DNA of 59,009 bases from a virus. The position numbers and the translations under genes are program-made. The stretch covers positions 1-59,009 of IMG/VR virus record IMGVR_UViG_3300035698_004207; one strand, 5' to 3'. Every line of letters starts with the position of its first letter. The first letter of the stretch is position 1. The notes below the pieces were generated by a model. The model saw nothing but the letters and a program-made list of their open reading frames with translations, did not search any database and was not told the DNA's origin. Of the stretch, positions 46,839 through 54,717 are shown in pieces.

Positions 46839-49493
46839 ATGGATAATGGCGTACCGTTTCTGAAGACGATCTTACCGTCAGCTTACGGGTATAGCGAACC
46901 TACGGCTGCGCTTGTTGATCTACACAGCCATGGCGTGGATAGCGAATGGCTTACCAAGCGCGCGGCCGCCGGTGTGTTCAAGCAGCTGGACCTAAAGCCA
47001 GAGTCCGGACATTCTGTTATCCATCTGATAGCTATGGGTGCCTCTGATCGTTATGGGTGCTTGGCTGGTAATACGCCTATAGCGATGGCTGATGGCTCTC
47101 ACAAGCCTATAGCGGCTGTTGAGGTTGATGACATGGTGCTATCTGGCAGTGGAGATATACGACGTGCTACAACGACTTACAATCGGGTTGTAGATGGGGC
47201 GTATGAGATAACTGTAGAGGGTCTGCCGGCGCCGATAATAATGTCTGATAACCACCCGGTTGAGGTTGCTAGGGTTGAACAGTTTAGATGTAAGCATGAT
47301 AAATACAAACGATGTATGCCACCGATTAAGGGTCAGCTAAATATATGTAAGAGGCCGCAAGCTAAAGACTGCGCGATGGAACCAGTAGAAGATGTTAAGA
47401 TGGAACGAGCTGAGGCGGAAACGCTCTGCTGTGGCGATTATCTTATTTTCAAAATACCGGTTGTTAAGCCCCCAAGAACAATATCTCCTGAGGAAGGGCG
47501 GCTGATAGGTTATTGGCTAGCTGAGGGATCGTTTCAACGTAGTTATAAAGGAGGGCCTATTCAATCGTTGCGGTTTTCGTTTGGGCCGCATGAAGAGCAC
47601 ACATTGGTTGCTGATTGTCTTGGGTTGCTTGAGCACCTGGGTATGACTGGCCATAAATATCCAGATGAAATCAAGTCTTACGTTGCGGTTACGACCGCGA
47701 AGAGTGTTAAATTATCTCGTGAATATTTTGATTGGTTTTCTTCTGGTGCACATAATAAACGGCTGCCTCTTTGGGTTTATAGTCTTCCTAACGAAGTAAA
47801 GACGGAAATAGTATACGGTTATTTTGCTGGCGACGGAACTGTAACGATAAACAATAAGGACAATCGGGCTACTGCCTGTACTGTCAGCTACGATCTCGCA
47901 ATGGGCACACAGCGGTTGTTGTGGTCGCTTGGTCTTCCGGCGGTAGTTTGTGCGGTGACACCGTATACGACTGGTTTTGGAAGTTGTGCTATAAGTCCTT
48001 ATCACGTGTCATACCCTTTGTCGGCAGCAGCTGGTACCAGGTTATCGTTCGGTGGCCGTTCGTTGAAGCAGCCTACCAAAGTTCGTACTTTTGTTCATGA
48101 CAGCATAGTGTACCTCGCGATTCGCGGTATACGTAAGTTAGATTGGAATGAGCGGGTATATAATCTTGAGATTGAAGAGGATCATGATTATGTAGGCGGC
48201 GGGTTCTACTCACATAATTGCAATCGCAATGGTGACATTTTTCTTAGGAAGAGCGCGTACGCTGAGATCCCCAACCCTAAGGAAGGGACGCCACGCAATG
48301 TCAAGATCGACCAGGGGTTGATCGAGACGCACAGGACGTTCGAGAAGTACGCCAAGGTCTACCGCAACCACGTCAACAAAGATCCGAAGAAGGCTCACGG
48401 CGATGTAGTGAAGTCGGCTTTCAACGATTCTATGGATAGGGTTGAACTGCTGATCAAGGTAGCCAATGACGCTTGGGAGGCCGAGATACAGGATTTGGCT
48501 AACGAGAAGGATGTTGATTTCAGCATGAGCTGCAAGGTCCCGTACGATCTGTGTACCGAGTGCGGTAACAAGGCAGCCAACCGTAGCCAGTACTGCGACC
48601 ATCTTAAGAACCACATGACGGAGATCACCAAGCAGGGTAATCAGATTGGTGCTATCAACGATCATCAGACGTTCTTCGACATCAGTAGGGTAACAACCCG
48701 GGCAGACCGTATCGCCCTGGGATTACTCAAAGCTGCATCTGACGGTTCGAAGGTTGTGTCGGGCGCCGAGCTGTCTGAGGAGTTTAACCTCTGTCCGCCG
48801 GTTGACCTAGGGTACGTTGATCCGTGGTTTATAGCGCCGGCTATGACAGACAAGAAGGCGGTACTTCGCAAGTTGTCTGACATTGAGAAAGAGATTGAGG
48901 GTATTGGGTGCGGCGACAGCCCGTTTAACCGCCTAGCCATGTCTATGGGCCCTGAGTCTACGCCAGACATCGCTGACGACGACCTGGAGAGCCTACAGGT
49001 ACCACGTAGCCAGACCATGGATCTCCTGGGTTCGTTGGCCGACGTTAAGATCGCTCTTTCCTTAAAGGACCTGATGAAGATCATTTTGGGCAAGCGGTAT
49101 GATGAGGCTAGCAGCTCGGTTGACGAGGCGCAGAACATGCTACCAGGCGTGTTCTCACGAGAAGCCGAGTCCAGCGAAGAGACCTCTGACTTTGATTTTG
49201 GTAACTCGTTGCTACCAAGGGTGGTGAGAGATACCATCCATAAACTGATACCTTCACATTCGTTGGGCGAGGACCCGGTGCGTAGGCGGGTTGTGATTAC
49301 GGTACTTAGAGGCAAGGACGCTCCCAAGCTTATGAGTCCGATAGGGTTAGATAAGGAAGGTTCGACCTCGGAGTTGGCTGAGCGACTGGCTAAGGCGTAC
49401 GCGTCATACAAGGTTGCCTTCTGTCAGCGGGCGGGGTTGGAAAATAAGGTGTTGACAAAGTTAGCGGTTTTGCAGCATTATGTTATTCGATAG
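46839..49493 (+). CDS. Prohead protease with intein 6, 884 aa (497 aa spliced)
   Basis: Without the intein the N-terminal core reads DRYG-C-NRNGDIF, then YRNHVNKDPKKAHGDVV (catalytic His region) and KDVDFSMSCKV (catalytic Ser region), followed by a Cys4-like site (CTECGN...YCDHLKNHM) as seen in large-phage head maturation proteases. These enzymes cleave scaffold and capsid proteins inside the prohead. The C-terminal 200 residues are acidic and probably serve as scaffold-like extension. A sigma70-type promoter follows the stop codon. Confidence 0.8.
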   Translation: MDNGVPFLKTILPSAYGYSEPTAALVDLHSHGVDSEWLTKRAAAGVFKQLDLKPESGHSVIHLIAMGASDRYGCLAGNTPIAMADGSHKPIAAVEVDDMVLSGSGDIRRATTTYNRVVDGAYEITVEGLPAPIIMSDNHPVEVARVEQFRCKHDKYKRCMPPIKGQLNICKRPQAKDCAMEPVEDVKMERAEAETLCCGDYLIFKIPVVKPPRTISPEEGRLIGYWLAEGSFQRSYKGGPIQSLRFSFGPHEEHTLVADCLGLLEHLGMTGHKYPDEIKSYVAVTTAKSVKLSREYFDWFSSGAHNKRLPLWVYSLPNEVKTEIVYGYFAGDGTVTINNKDNRATACTVSYDLAMGTQRLLWSLGLPAVVCAVTPYTTGFGSCAISPYHVSYPLSAAAGTRLSFGGRSLKQPTKVRTFVHDSIVYLAIRGIRKLDWNERVYNLEIEEDHDYVGGGFYSHNCNRNGDIFLRKSAYAEIPNPKEGTPRNVKIDQGLIETHRTFEKYAKVYRNHVNKDPKKAHGDVVKSAFNDSMDRVELLIKVANDAWEAEIQDLANEKDVDFSMSCKVPYDLCTECGNKAANRSQYCDHLKNHMTEITKQGNQIGAINDHQTFFDISRVTTRADRIALGLLKAASDGSKVVSGAELSEEFNLCPPVDLGYVDPWFIAPAMTDKKAVLRKLSDIEKEIEGIGCGDSPFNRLAMSMGPESTPDIADDDLESLQVPRSQTMDLLGSLADVKIALSLKDLMKIILGKRYDEASSSVDEAQNMLPGVFSREAESSEETSDFDFGNSLLPRVVRDTIHKLIPSHSLGEDPVRRRVVITVLRGKDAPKLMSPIGLDKEGSTSELAERLAKAYASYKVAFCQRAGLENKVLTKLAVLQHYVIR
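47058..48218 (+). mobile_element. Intein 6 in prohead protease (387 aa)
   Basis: Residues 74-460. Starts CLAGNTPIAMADGSHKP, with SDNHPVEV as block B, RLIGYWLAEGSFQ and VYGYFAGDGTVTI as LAGLIDADG blocks, and ends VYNLEIEEDHDYVGGG then FYSHN before Cys+1. The bases are A/T-richer than the surrounding gene. Insertion is in the conserved GASDRYG-C-NRNGD strand near the protease N terminus. Confidence 0.93.
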
Positions 49494-49522
49494 TTGACAA
49501 GGTTGTCGGCTTCGGGTAATAT
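49494..49522 (+). promoter_or_regulatory. Strong sigma70-like promoter before the capsid genes
   Basis: TTGACA at 49494-49499 and TAATAT at 49517-49522 are separated by 17 bases, an almost perfect consensus. It lies directly after the protease stop codon, so transcription should begin near 49529 and cover the scaffold-like, decoration-like and capsid genes. A weaker TTGACA at 49452 with CATTAT may form a second promoter. Confidence 0.75.
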
Positions 49523-49604
49523 TAGTCCAGAGTTGGTTCTGGAGGCTGTTGACTTTATCACAGTGGTGTGTTACAAAGTTACAACAACATAGGAGATGGT
49601 ACTA

Positions 49605-50762
49605 ATGAGTAACATCATGGAAGACATTAAGACATGGCTCGGTAAGGACGCCGACATGGGCTCCGAAGATACGACTCATCCGTCAGCTGGTGCTGACAAT
49701 CAGGCTGAGGCGGCTCAGACGGGTTCGCGCGCATCTGAAAACGAGAGTGACGTTAAAGCCCAGGTATCTGGTGATTCGGTAAACGAAGCATCAGAGAACG
49801 GTGCGGACGCCGCAGGTATTGGTGAGAATTCCCCAGTCGTAGATATCGGCGTCAAAGCCAGTCCTACCGGCGAAGACTCTTCTATCGAGACAGCCAGTGC
49901 CGGTAGTACAGTTTCTGATCCGGGCACAACTCACCCAGCCAAGATCGATGGCGGCGAGAAATACGCTTCGCTTCTTGAACTAGGTAATAGTGTTCTGGCC
50001 GACATAGCCGTTGTGGAAGCAGCTGGCGGTGTTGAGAAGAAAGCTGCGGACGAGTCCCCGGTAGGAGAGGCCGAGGAAGGGAAGAAGGAAGAGGCCGCTG
50101 AGGAAAAGTCTGAAGAAAAGTCTGAGGATAAGGATAAGAATCCTGAGGACAAAGAAGAGTCAAAGGAAGTTGCGGAGGAAAAGCCCGCTTCTGACGAAGA
50201 CCTTGAGCAGGCTAAGCAGGCTGGTGCGGAAGCAGCTGCAGTACTTGCTAACGCTCATACCGAACAGACACAGGCAGCTGGTCAAGAGCTGATCGCCTTG
50301 GTTGCTAAGACAGCCGCGTTTGACGGTGCGAACGTCAGTGATTTCCTTGACGGCTTTATTACCGAGAAGGCATCTCAGGACGATAGTCTTGATGAAGGCT
50401 CCGAAGAAGCAGTCCCAGCGGTCGCTCCTGAGGTAGTTCCGGAAGCTCCTGAGGTGGCCCCAGAAGGTGCCCCGGCAGCCGAAGAGATCATAGCAGAGCT
50501 AGCCGAAGCTGGTGTCTCACCCGAGGAAGCCATAAGCTTGCTCAGCGGAGCAGCCGGACCGGAAGAAGCTGTTGAAGAAGAAGCCGTTGCTGAAGAGCCT
50601 GTTGCTGAGGAAGCAATGGCCGGAGCAGGCGCGGAAGAACTGCCTCCGGAGCTAGCACAGCTCATGCCGGCAGCCGAATGGCACAAGTTGCCAACTAAGG
50701 AAGCTAAGATGGCAGAACTACGCAAGGCATTTGTTGCGGTAGCCAAGCAAAACAAGCAGTAA
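49605..50762 (+). CDS. Acidic scaffold-like protein, 385 aa
   Basis: The ATG at 49605 has AGGAG 9 bases upstream; the ATG at 49596 has no spacing to it. The protein is strongly acidic and low in complexity, with Glu/Ala/Lys runs (EEGKKEEAAEEKSEEKSED) and Pro/Glu/Val repeats near residues 270-345. A short helix (VSDFLDGFITEKASQD) of the recurring F-x-x-G-F type lies near residue 250. It is encoded between the protease and the capsid gene, as scaffolding proteins often are. Function is inferred from position and composition. Confidence 0.6.
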   Translation: MSNIMEDIKTWLGKDADMGSEDTTHPSAGADNQAEAAQTGSRASENESDVKAQVSGDSVNEASENGADAAGIGENSPVVDIGVKASPTGEDSSIETASAGSTVSDPGTTHPAKIDGGEKYASLLELGNSVLADIAVVEAAGGVEKKAADESPVGEAEEGKKEEAAEEKSEEKSEDKDKNPEDKEESKEVAEEKPASDEDLEQAKQAGAEAAAVLANAHTEQTQAAGQELIALVAKTAAFDGANVSDFLDGFITEKASQDDSLDEGSEEAVPAVAPEVVPEAPEVAPEGAPAAEEIIAELAEAGVSPEEAISLLSGAAGPEEAVEEEAVAEEPVAEEAMAGAGAEELPPELAQLMPAAEWHKLPTKEAKMAELRKAFVAVAKQNKQ

Positions 50763-50781
50763 TAAGGGAGGTTCAAGTAAT

Positions 50782-51120
50782 ATGACGATGATGCTAATCG
50801 AATCGGATCAACTGCGAAAGGTTGCCAACTTCGTGTCTGCGGCTCAGAAGGTTATTGAGAAGCAGGCTTCGGACGACTCAGCGCTTAGAGAGCAGGCTCC
50901 GAAGGTAGCGGACGCTCTTGTCCGTCAGGGACTTCTCAGTGAGCATTTGAAGGCTGCGAAGGCTCAGACGTTTATAGATAACCCTGCAGAGCTTTGTTCG
51001 GCGGTACAGGACATGGCTGCGCAGGACAACCAGTCGCTAGGTGGGGGTGTTGAACCACAAGCAAAGGAAGCAAGTCAGCAGACAGCAGACGATACGTTTG
51101 TTGAACGCCTGATGCGCTAA
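50782..51120 (+). CDS. Small helical head-region protein, 112 aa
   Basis: GGGAGGTT precedes the ATG. The protein is helical (LRKVANFVSAAQKVIEKQA, ALVRQGLLSEHLKAAKAQTF) and ends in a Gln/Asp-rich stretch. It sits between the scaffold-like and decoration-like genes. Role unknown; a head-assembly chaperone or small virion protein is possible. Confidence 0.6.
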   Translation: MTMMLIESDQLRKVANFVSAAQKVIEKQASDDSALREQAPKVADALVRQGLLSEHLKAAKAQTFIDNPAELCSAVQDMAAQDNQSLGGGVEPQAKEASQQTADDTFVERLMR

Positions 51121-51146
51121 CAACTAACAAAAAGGAGAAGTAGAAA

Positions 51147-51665
51147 ATGAGTACACCAGCACAGATGTATGATCATGGTTTGGACGCACCTAAGGGATGG
51201 CCTAGCCCCTACGCTGTCGATAAGTCCGCGTGTTTGAGCGCTGACGAGACCGGCGCGGTCGTAGCAGGTATGGTTTGTTCGTTAGATGTCAACGCCGAGC
51301 TTCGTCTTGGTCTGGCAGCAAACGCGATGGCGATCTTTATCCGCCAGAACGCCTCGGACTACGATGTAGTTAGTGACGACGGTGGTCTAGTCGGTTGCTC
51401 GGATGCGCTACCTAAGCTGGCTGGCCTAGTTGCCGCCGGTGCGTACGAACTGGAATCAACGGAATTCAATTCCGCTGGCTCTTTTGTATCGAACGACGCT
51501 CTGACTTCACCGCTTCCTGGTGTAGCCAATGCTGGTAGGTTGGACGAGGGTACAGTCTACGTCGATACCATTTGCGGTGTCGTGAGTGACGGCGTGGTTA
51601 CCAACGAGCGTTCAGTTGACGTTCTTAGGTTCTGGCCTGTATGGCTGCCTATCGACGGTCGATAA
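51147..51665 (+). CDS. Capsid decoration-like protein, 172 aa
   Basis: Located directly upstream of the major capsid gene and after AAGGAGAAG. The sequence is beta-rich (VVAGMVCSLDVNAEL, AYELESTEFNSAGSFVS) without charged helices, in the manner of head-decoration or head-fibre proteins that bind the capsid exterior. The family is inferred from position, size and composition only. Confidence 0.5.
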   Translation: MSTPAQMYDHGLDAPKGWPSPYAVDKSACLSADETGAVVAGMVCSLDVNAELRLGLAANAMAIFIRQNASDYDVVSDDGGLVGCSDALPKLAGLVAAGAYELESTEFNSAGSFVSNDALTSPLPGVANAGRLDEGTVYVDTICGVVSDGVVTNERSVDVLRFWPVWLPIDGR

Positions 51666-51679
51666 GCACAGTAAATAGT

Positions 51680-51705
51680 GTCCCCGGCCTTGGTGGGCTG
51701 GGGAC
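51680..51705 (+). terminator. Hairpin between decoration-like and major capsid genes
   Basis: GTCCCCGGCC and GGCTGGGGAC form a 10-bp stem with one G-T pair and a 6-base loop. The following bases (TGTAACAAC) lack a T-run, so it may attenuate or stabilise mRNA rather than terminate it. Confidence 0.5.
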
Positions 51706-51739
51706 TGTAACAACAAGTAGTTAACAACGGAGATCAGTT

Positions 51740-52699
51740 ATGAGTGAATTCAGCACAAAGGCAATAAACCAAGCCTTCTTCGAGAAGGTCACATCAGATG
51801 ACGCCAGCATGGTGAAGGATGCCCAGCAGGCCGTCAACGACTTTACGCGTGTGAAGATGCGTGAAGACGGGTTCGCGAGGAAGATCCTACCTCCGCAGCC
51901 TCTGACTAACGACGAGTTGGATCGTCAGGTCGACACGGACAAGAACGTCAAAATCGTGGACAAGGAACCAGAGTCCCCGGCAGCGATTTCTATTCCGTAT
52001 GGTACTCTCCCTGTGAATAAGTACATCCAGGGCCCAAGGTACCGAGTTATGTTCGATCGTATTGTTACGCCTCGGTTCACGAAGGATGTGTCCGAACTGC
52101 GTAACTGGGACATGGACATCCGGCAGGTACTGTCTGACAACGCCATCAAGGATATGCTGGCGGAAGAAGACGGCAAGTTCCTCCGCGCTGTCAACACGCT
52201 TCTGTTGGGCGTGAACCAGGTGATTCCTGAGACTGGCGTTGCCCAGTACAGGCAGATCGCTGGTGGTATCCAGAGAGACACGGTCAACGATGCACTGAAG
52301 GTTCTCCCTCAGTCCATTGGCCATCTCGAACCGGCAACCCTTCTGGTTAACAACGTCTTTGTTAAGGACGTTCAGAAGTGGGGTCGTGACGAGGTTGGTG
52401 GGGACCTTTCGGAAGAAATCGTCCGAAATGGTTTCGCAGAGCGTGTGCTACTGGGCGCTCGGTGGATAATCACAATCAAGCGTGACTTGGTTGCAGATAA
52501 CACCATGTACATGTTTGCTGAGCCTAAGTTCCTCGGCAAGTTCTTCATTCTTGAAGACACTACGATGTACATCGACAAGCGGGCTTACTTCCTCGAGTTC
52601 TTCGCGTATGAGGAAATTGGCGCGAGTATTGGTAATGTGGCAGGTGCTGGGCGAGTTGACTTCATCGGTGGAGTCAGCAGTGATGTCTGGCGCTACTAA
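51740..52699 (+). CDS. Major capsid protein, 319 aa
   Basis: Size and composition fit an HK97-fold major capsid protein. An N-terminal helical region (FFEKVTSDDASMVKDAQQA) is followed by the mixed alpha/beta body (VMFDRIVTPRFTKDVSELR; GARWIITIKRDLVADNTMYM; FLGKFFILEDTTMYIDKR) and a C terminus ending in strands. The ribosome site ACGGAGATCAG is good, and the gene is bracketed by hairpins typical of highly expressed capsid genes. It lies 45 kb from the portal gene, an unusual spread. The prohead protease encoded upstream would be expected to process head proteins. Confidence 0.8.
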   Translation: MSEFSTKAINQAFFEKVTSDDASMVKDAQQAVNDFTRVKMREDGFARKILPPQPLTNDELDRQVDTDKNVKIVDKEPESPAAISIPYGTLPVNKYIQGPRYRVMFDRIVTPRFTKDVSELRNWDMDIRQVLSDNAIKDMLAEEDGKFLRAVNTLLLGVNQVIPETGVAQYRQIAGGIQRDTVNDALKVLPQSIGHLEPATLLVNNVFVKDVQKWGRDEVGGDLSEEIVRNGFAERVLLGARWIITIKRDLVADNTMYMFAEPKFLGKFFILEDTTMYIDKRAYFLEFFAYEEIGASIGNVAGAGRVDFIGGVSSDVWRY

Positions 52700-52713
52700 G
52701 GGAATCACCTGCG

Positions 52714-52736
52714 GGAGCCGGGCTTGTCCCGGCTCC
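52714..52736 (+). terminator. Strong hairpin after major capsid gene
   Basis: GGAGCCGGG and CCCGGCTCC form a perfect 9-bp GC-rich stem around a 5-base loop, followed by TGTCGGTTTAAC. A weak T content argues for an attenuator or a 3' mRNA-stability element, but partial termination is likely. Confidence 0.65.
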
Positions 52737-52769
52737 TGTCGGTTTAACGAATTAACCTAAGGTAAGAGA

Positions 52770-53084
52770 ATGTCAGAAGAACAGAAAAGTGTAACTAAGT
52801 CCGACCCTAGCGACGTGATCTTCGCCAAGGTGTATGTGCCTGAGTTTTTGAAGTCCGCTGCTGCACGAGGTCATGTGCCTAGCTCGGAAGACGAAGTTGT
52901 CGAGATGCTTAAGATTGCTGCAAAGCTTCGTAAGGTTTCGGCAGAGCAGGTCGCTGAACAGCCAGCTAGTGTTATCAAGCAAGCATCTGATAATCTATCC
53001 GGTATGCTCGGACAGGCTGAAGTAGCTCCATCGTATCTGCAGGACACAGAGGTTGCGGACGCGGTTGCTGGTCTTCTGGTATAG
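52770..53084 (+). CDS. Small helical head-region protein, 104 aa
   Basis: Starts MSEEQKSVTKSDPSDVIFA after GGTAAGAG. It is helical and charged (EVVEMLKIAAKLRKVSAEQV), with an acidic end (YLQDTEVADAVAGLLV). Its position just after the capsid gene suggests a head-completion role, but no family is recognised. Confidence 0.6.
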   Translation: MSEEQKSVTKSDPSDVIFAKVYVPEFLKSAAARGHVPSSEDEVVEMLKIAAKLRKVSAEQVAEQPASVIKQASDNLSGMLGQAEVAPSYLQDTEVADAVAGLLV

Positions 53085-53124
53085 TCCTCGTTGTTCTACG
53101 TGTAGTACATGAGGAGGATTACCT

Positions 53125-53763
53125 GTGAGTATTGGCGCCAAAACCAACTTTGATAAAACGTTTCTGACCACCAGGACGATCTACAGGTCTGACATCATCG
53201 TGGTCGATTCAGGACCTGATGATAACGGTATCCCCGAGATTCGCTTGGACGTTCAAGAGGACGTCAAGACCCAAATGGCCGTGTATCAAAAGGCTGGTAA
53301 GCCACCTAACTGTGATCCTAGGTTAGTACGTTTAACCGATGGTGAACGGCTAGAGCAGCGAGCGGCGGCTGAGCGCGCGTACAACGGTCACCTTGAGATG
53401 TACGTGTGGTTTACGGCACCGGTCGCCCCCGAGTGTCAGTATGTAGGTCCTCGGTTAATTGACGGTATTATCTCTAGTGAAGACCAGCGGTGTTTTGCCA
53501 CGCTTAGAGTATGGGTGTGGGCTGGTGATTCTGGAGTCGACCCGGTTGTTGGGCCGCTACCTGTTGATCCGGATCTTGACGACTCTCTCAGTTCGTCTTC
53601 AACGTCGGATTCGTTCGGTCGTTGGTGTCTAGTACATGAGCAGAGTGTAGTTTGTGATACGTTCATACCTCTTAGGGATATCCCTGCTGGCAGATACCGC
53701 GTAACCGTGGATGATCTGAGTACTGATTGTGAAGTGGATATTCTCGAACAACATACAGAATAG
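53125..53763 (+). CDS. Hypothetical head-region protein, 212 aa
   Basis: GTG start preceded by GAGGAGGATTACCT. The first 150 residues are beta-rich (RTIYRSDIIVVDSGPDDNG) and the end reads like an immunoglobulin-like strand set (RYRVTVDDLSTDCEVDILE). A Ser-rich linker (SLSSSSTSDSFG) separates the parts. It could be a neck or virion surface component; assignment is by position and composition. Confidence 0.55.
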   Translation: MSIGAKTNFDKTFLTTRTIYRSDIIVVDSGPDDNGIPEIRLDVQEDVKTQMAVYQKAGKPPNCDPRLVRLTDGERLEQRAAAERAYNGHLEMYVWFTAPVAPECQYVGPRLIDGIISSEDQRCFATLRVWVWAGDSGVDPVVGPLPVDPDLDDSLSSSSTSDSFGRWCLVHEQSVVCDTFIPLRDIPAGRYRVTVDDLSTDCEVDILEQHTE

Positions 53764-53769
53764 TGAACT

Positions 53770-54690
53770 ATGCCAATATGCGACGATGGATCAGAATTCA
53801 ATCCAGACAGCAGGGACGATTACAAAGCTAATCGGGGCCCTGCTGAGCTGGATCATCTTACCGACGACCTTTCCCGTAGTAAATGCTCTGGCTCCGCTCA
53901 GGTAATCGAAATGACTATGGGCCAGAAGGTCCGGCTCACCCTTTTTGTTGTAGACGCTAACGGTGAGGCTGTTGATCTTAGCTCGGCCAGTGTCAGTGCC
54001 AAGTTTTATGTCAAAGATCGCATAGGTGATAGTGCTCTGATACTTGATAAAGACCCTGCCAAGGTAGCGGGTGCTGGCGGAAGCGTTACCGTGTCATTGG
54101 ATCCAGACGACACTTTAAACCTACAGGGTATCTACTCAGCCCAGGTGGTGATCCTCAACGCCTCGGACGAGATCCTATGGGTTACAGACTATTACCTTTC
54201 AATCGCGCCTACCCTTGATAACCTGATAGCCACAGGTGGCGGACCAATTACGGTGGCTGAGGTTCGAATGATGCTTAGGGATACGTGCCCTGGCCAGAAC
54301 CTGCTGCTTGACGACTTTGAGTTCGGTGACACACAGGTCACATACGCAATTGTTTGGCCGGTTCAAGAGTTTAACAGCCTCAACTTTCCAAAAACTAATT
54401 ATACCCCATCCTCATTCCCCACCAAGTGGAGGTTCTATTGGTTAAGGGCCGCCTGTGGTTATTTGCTAGAGATGGCCGCAGCTGGATATATGCGAGATCA
54501 CTTACCATATAATGCTGGCGGGGTGGCCGTGGATGATAAAGCAAAATTTGCACAATACGCCCAGCGATCTACTCAGCTATTAGCAGAATGGCGAAGGTTT
54601 GCGGTGGCCATTAAGCTTGAGCTAAACATCGAGGGTGGCTACGGAAGTGTGCATTCCGCATACGGTTATCGTAACATCAACAGCTACTAA
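53770..54690 (+). CDS. Head-tail connector-type protein with Ig-like N terminus, 306 aa
   Basis: Residues 45-150 read as an immunoglobulin-like beta sandwich (KVRLTLFVVDANGEAVDLSS, SVTVSLDPDDTLNLQGIYS, AQVVILNASDEILWVTDYYL), as in some phage receptor-binding or head-tail proteins. The C-terminal half is helical (RAACGYLLEMAAAGYMRDH, AEWRRFAVAIKLELN) like head-completion adaptors. The gene lies between capsid and tail-like genes. Family not identified; the connector label is tentative. Confidence 0.5.
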   Translation: MPICDDGSEFNPDSRDDYKANRGPAELDHLTDDLSRSKCSGSAQVIEMTMGQKVRLTLFVVDANGEAVDLSSASVSAKFYVKDRIGDSALILDKDPAKVAGAGGSVTVSLDPDDTLNLQGIYSAQVVILNASDEILWVTDYYLSIAPTLDNLIATGGGPITVAEVRMMLRDTCPGQNLLLDDFEFGDTQVTYAIVWPVQEFNSLNFPKTNYTPSSFPTKWRFYWLRAACGYLLEMAAAGYMRDHLPYNAGGVAVDDKAKFAQYAQRSTQLLAEWRRFAVAIKLELNIEGGYGSVHSAYGYRNINSY

Positions 54691-54717
54691 GATCCTGGAA
54701 CGGCGTTCTAACATCTT
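54689..54717. repeat. Dispersed palindrome, copy D
   Basis: CTGGAACGGCGTTCTAA with AAGAT/ATCTT flanks, two bases different from the core of copies B and C. It begins on the stop codon of the preceding gene and ends one base before the ATG of the homing endonuclease gene. No T-run follows. Confidence 0.8.
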
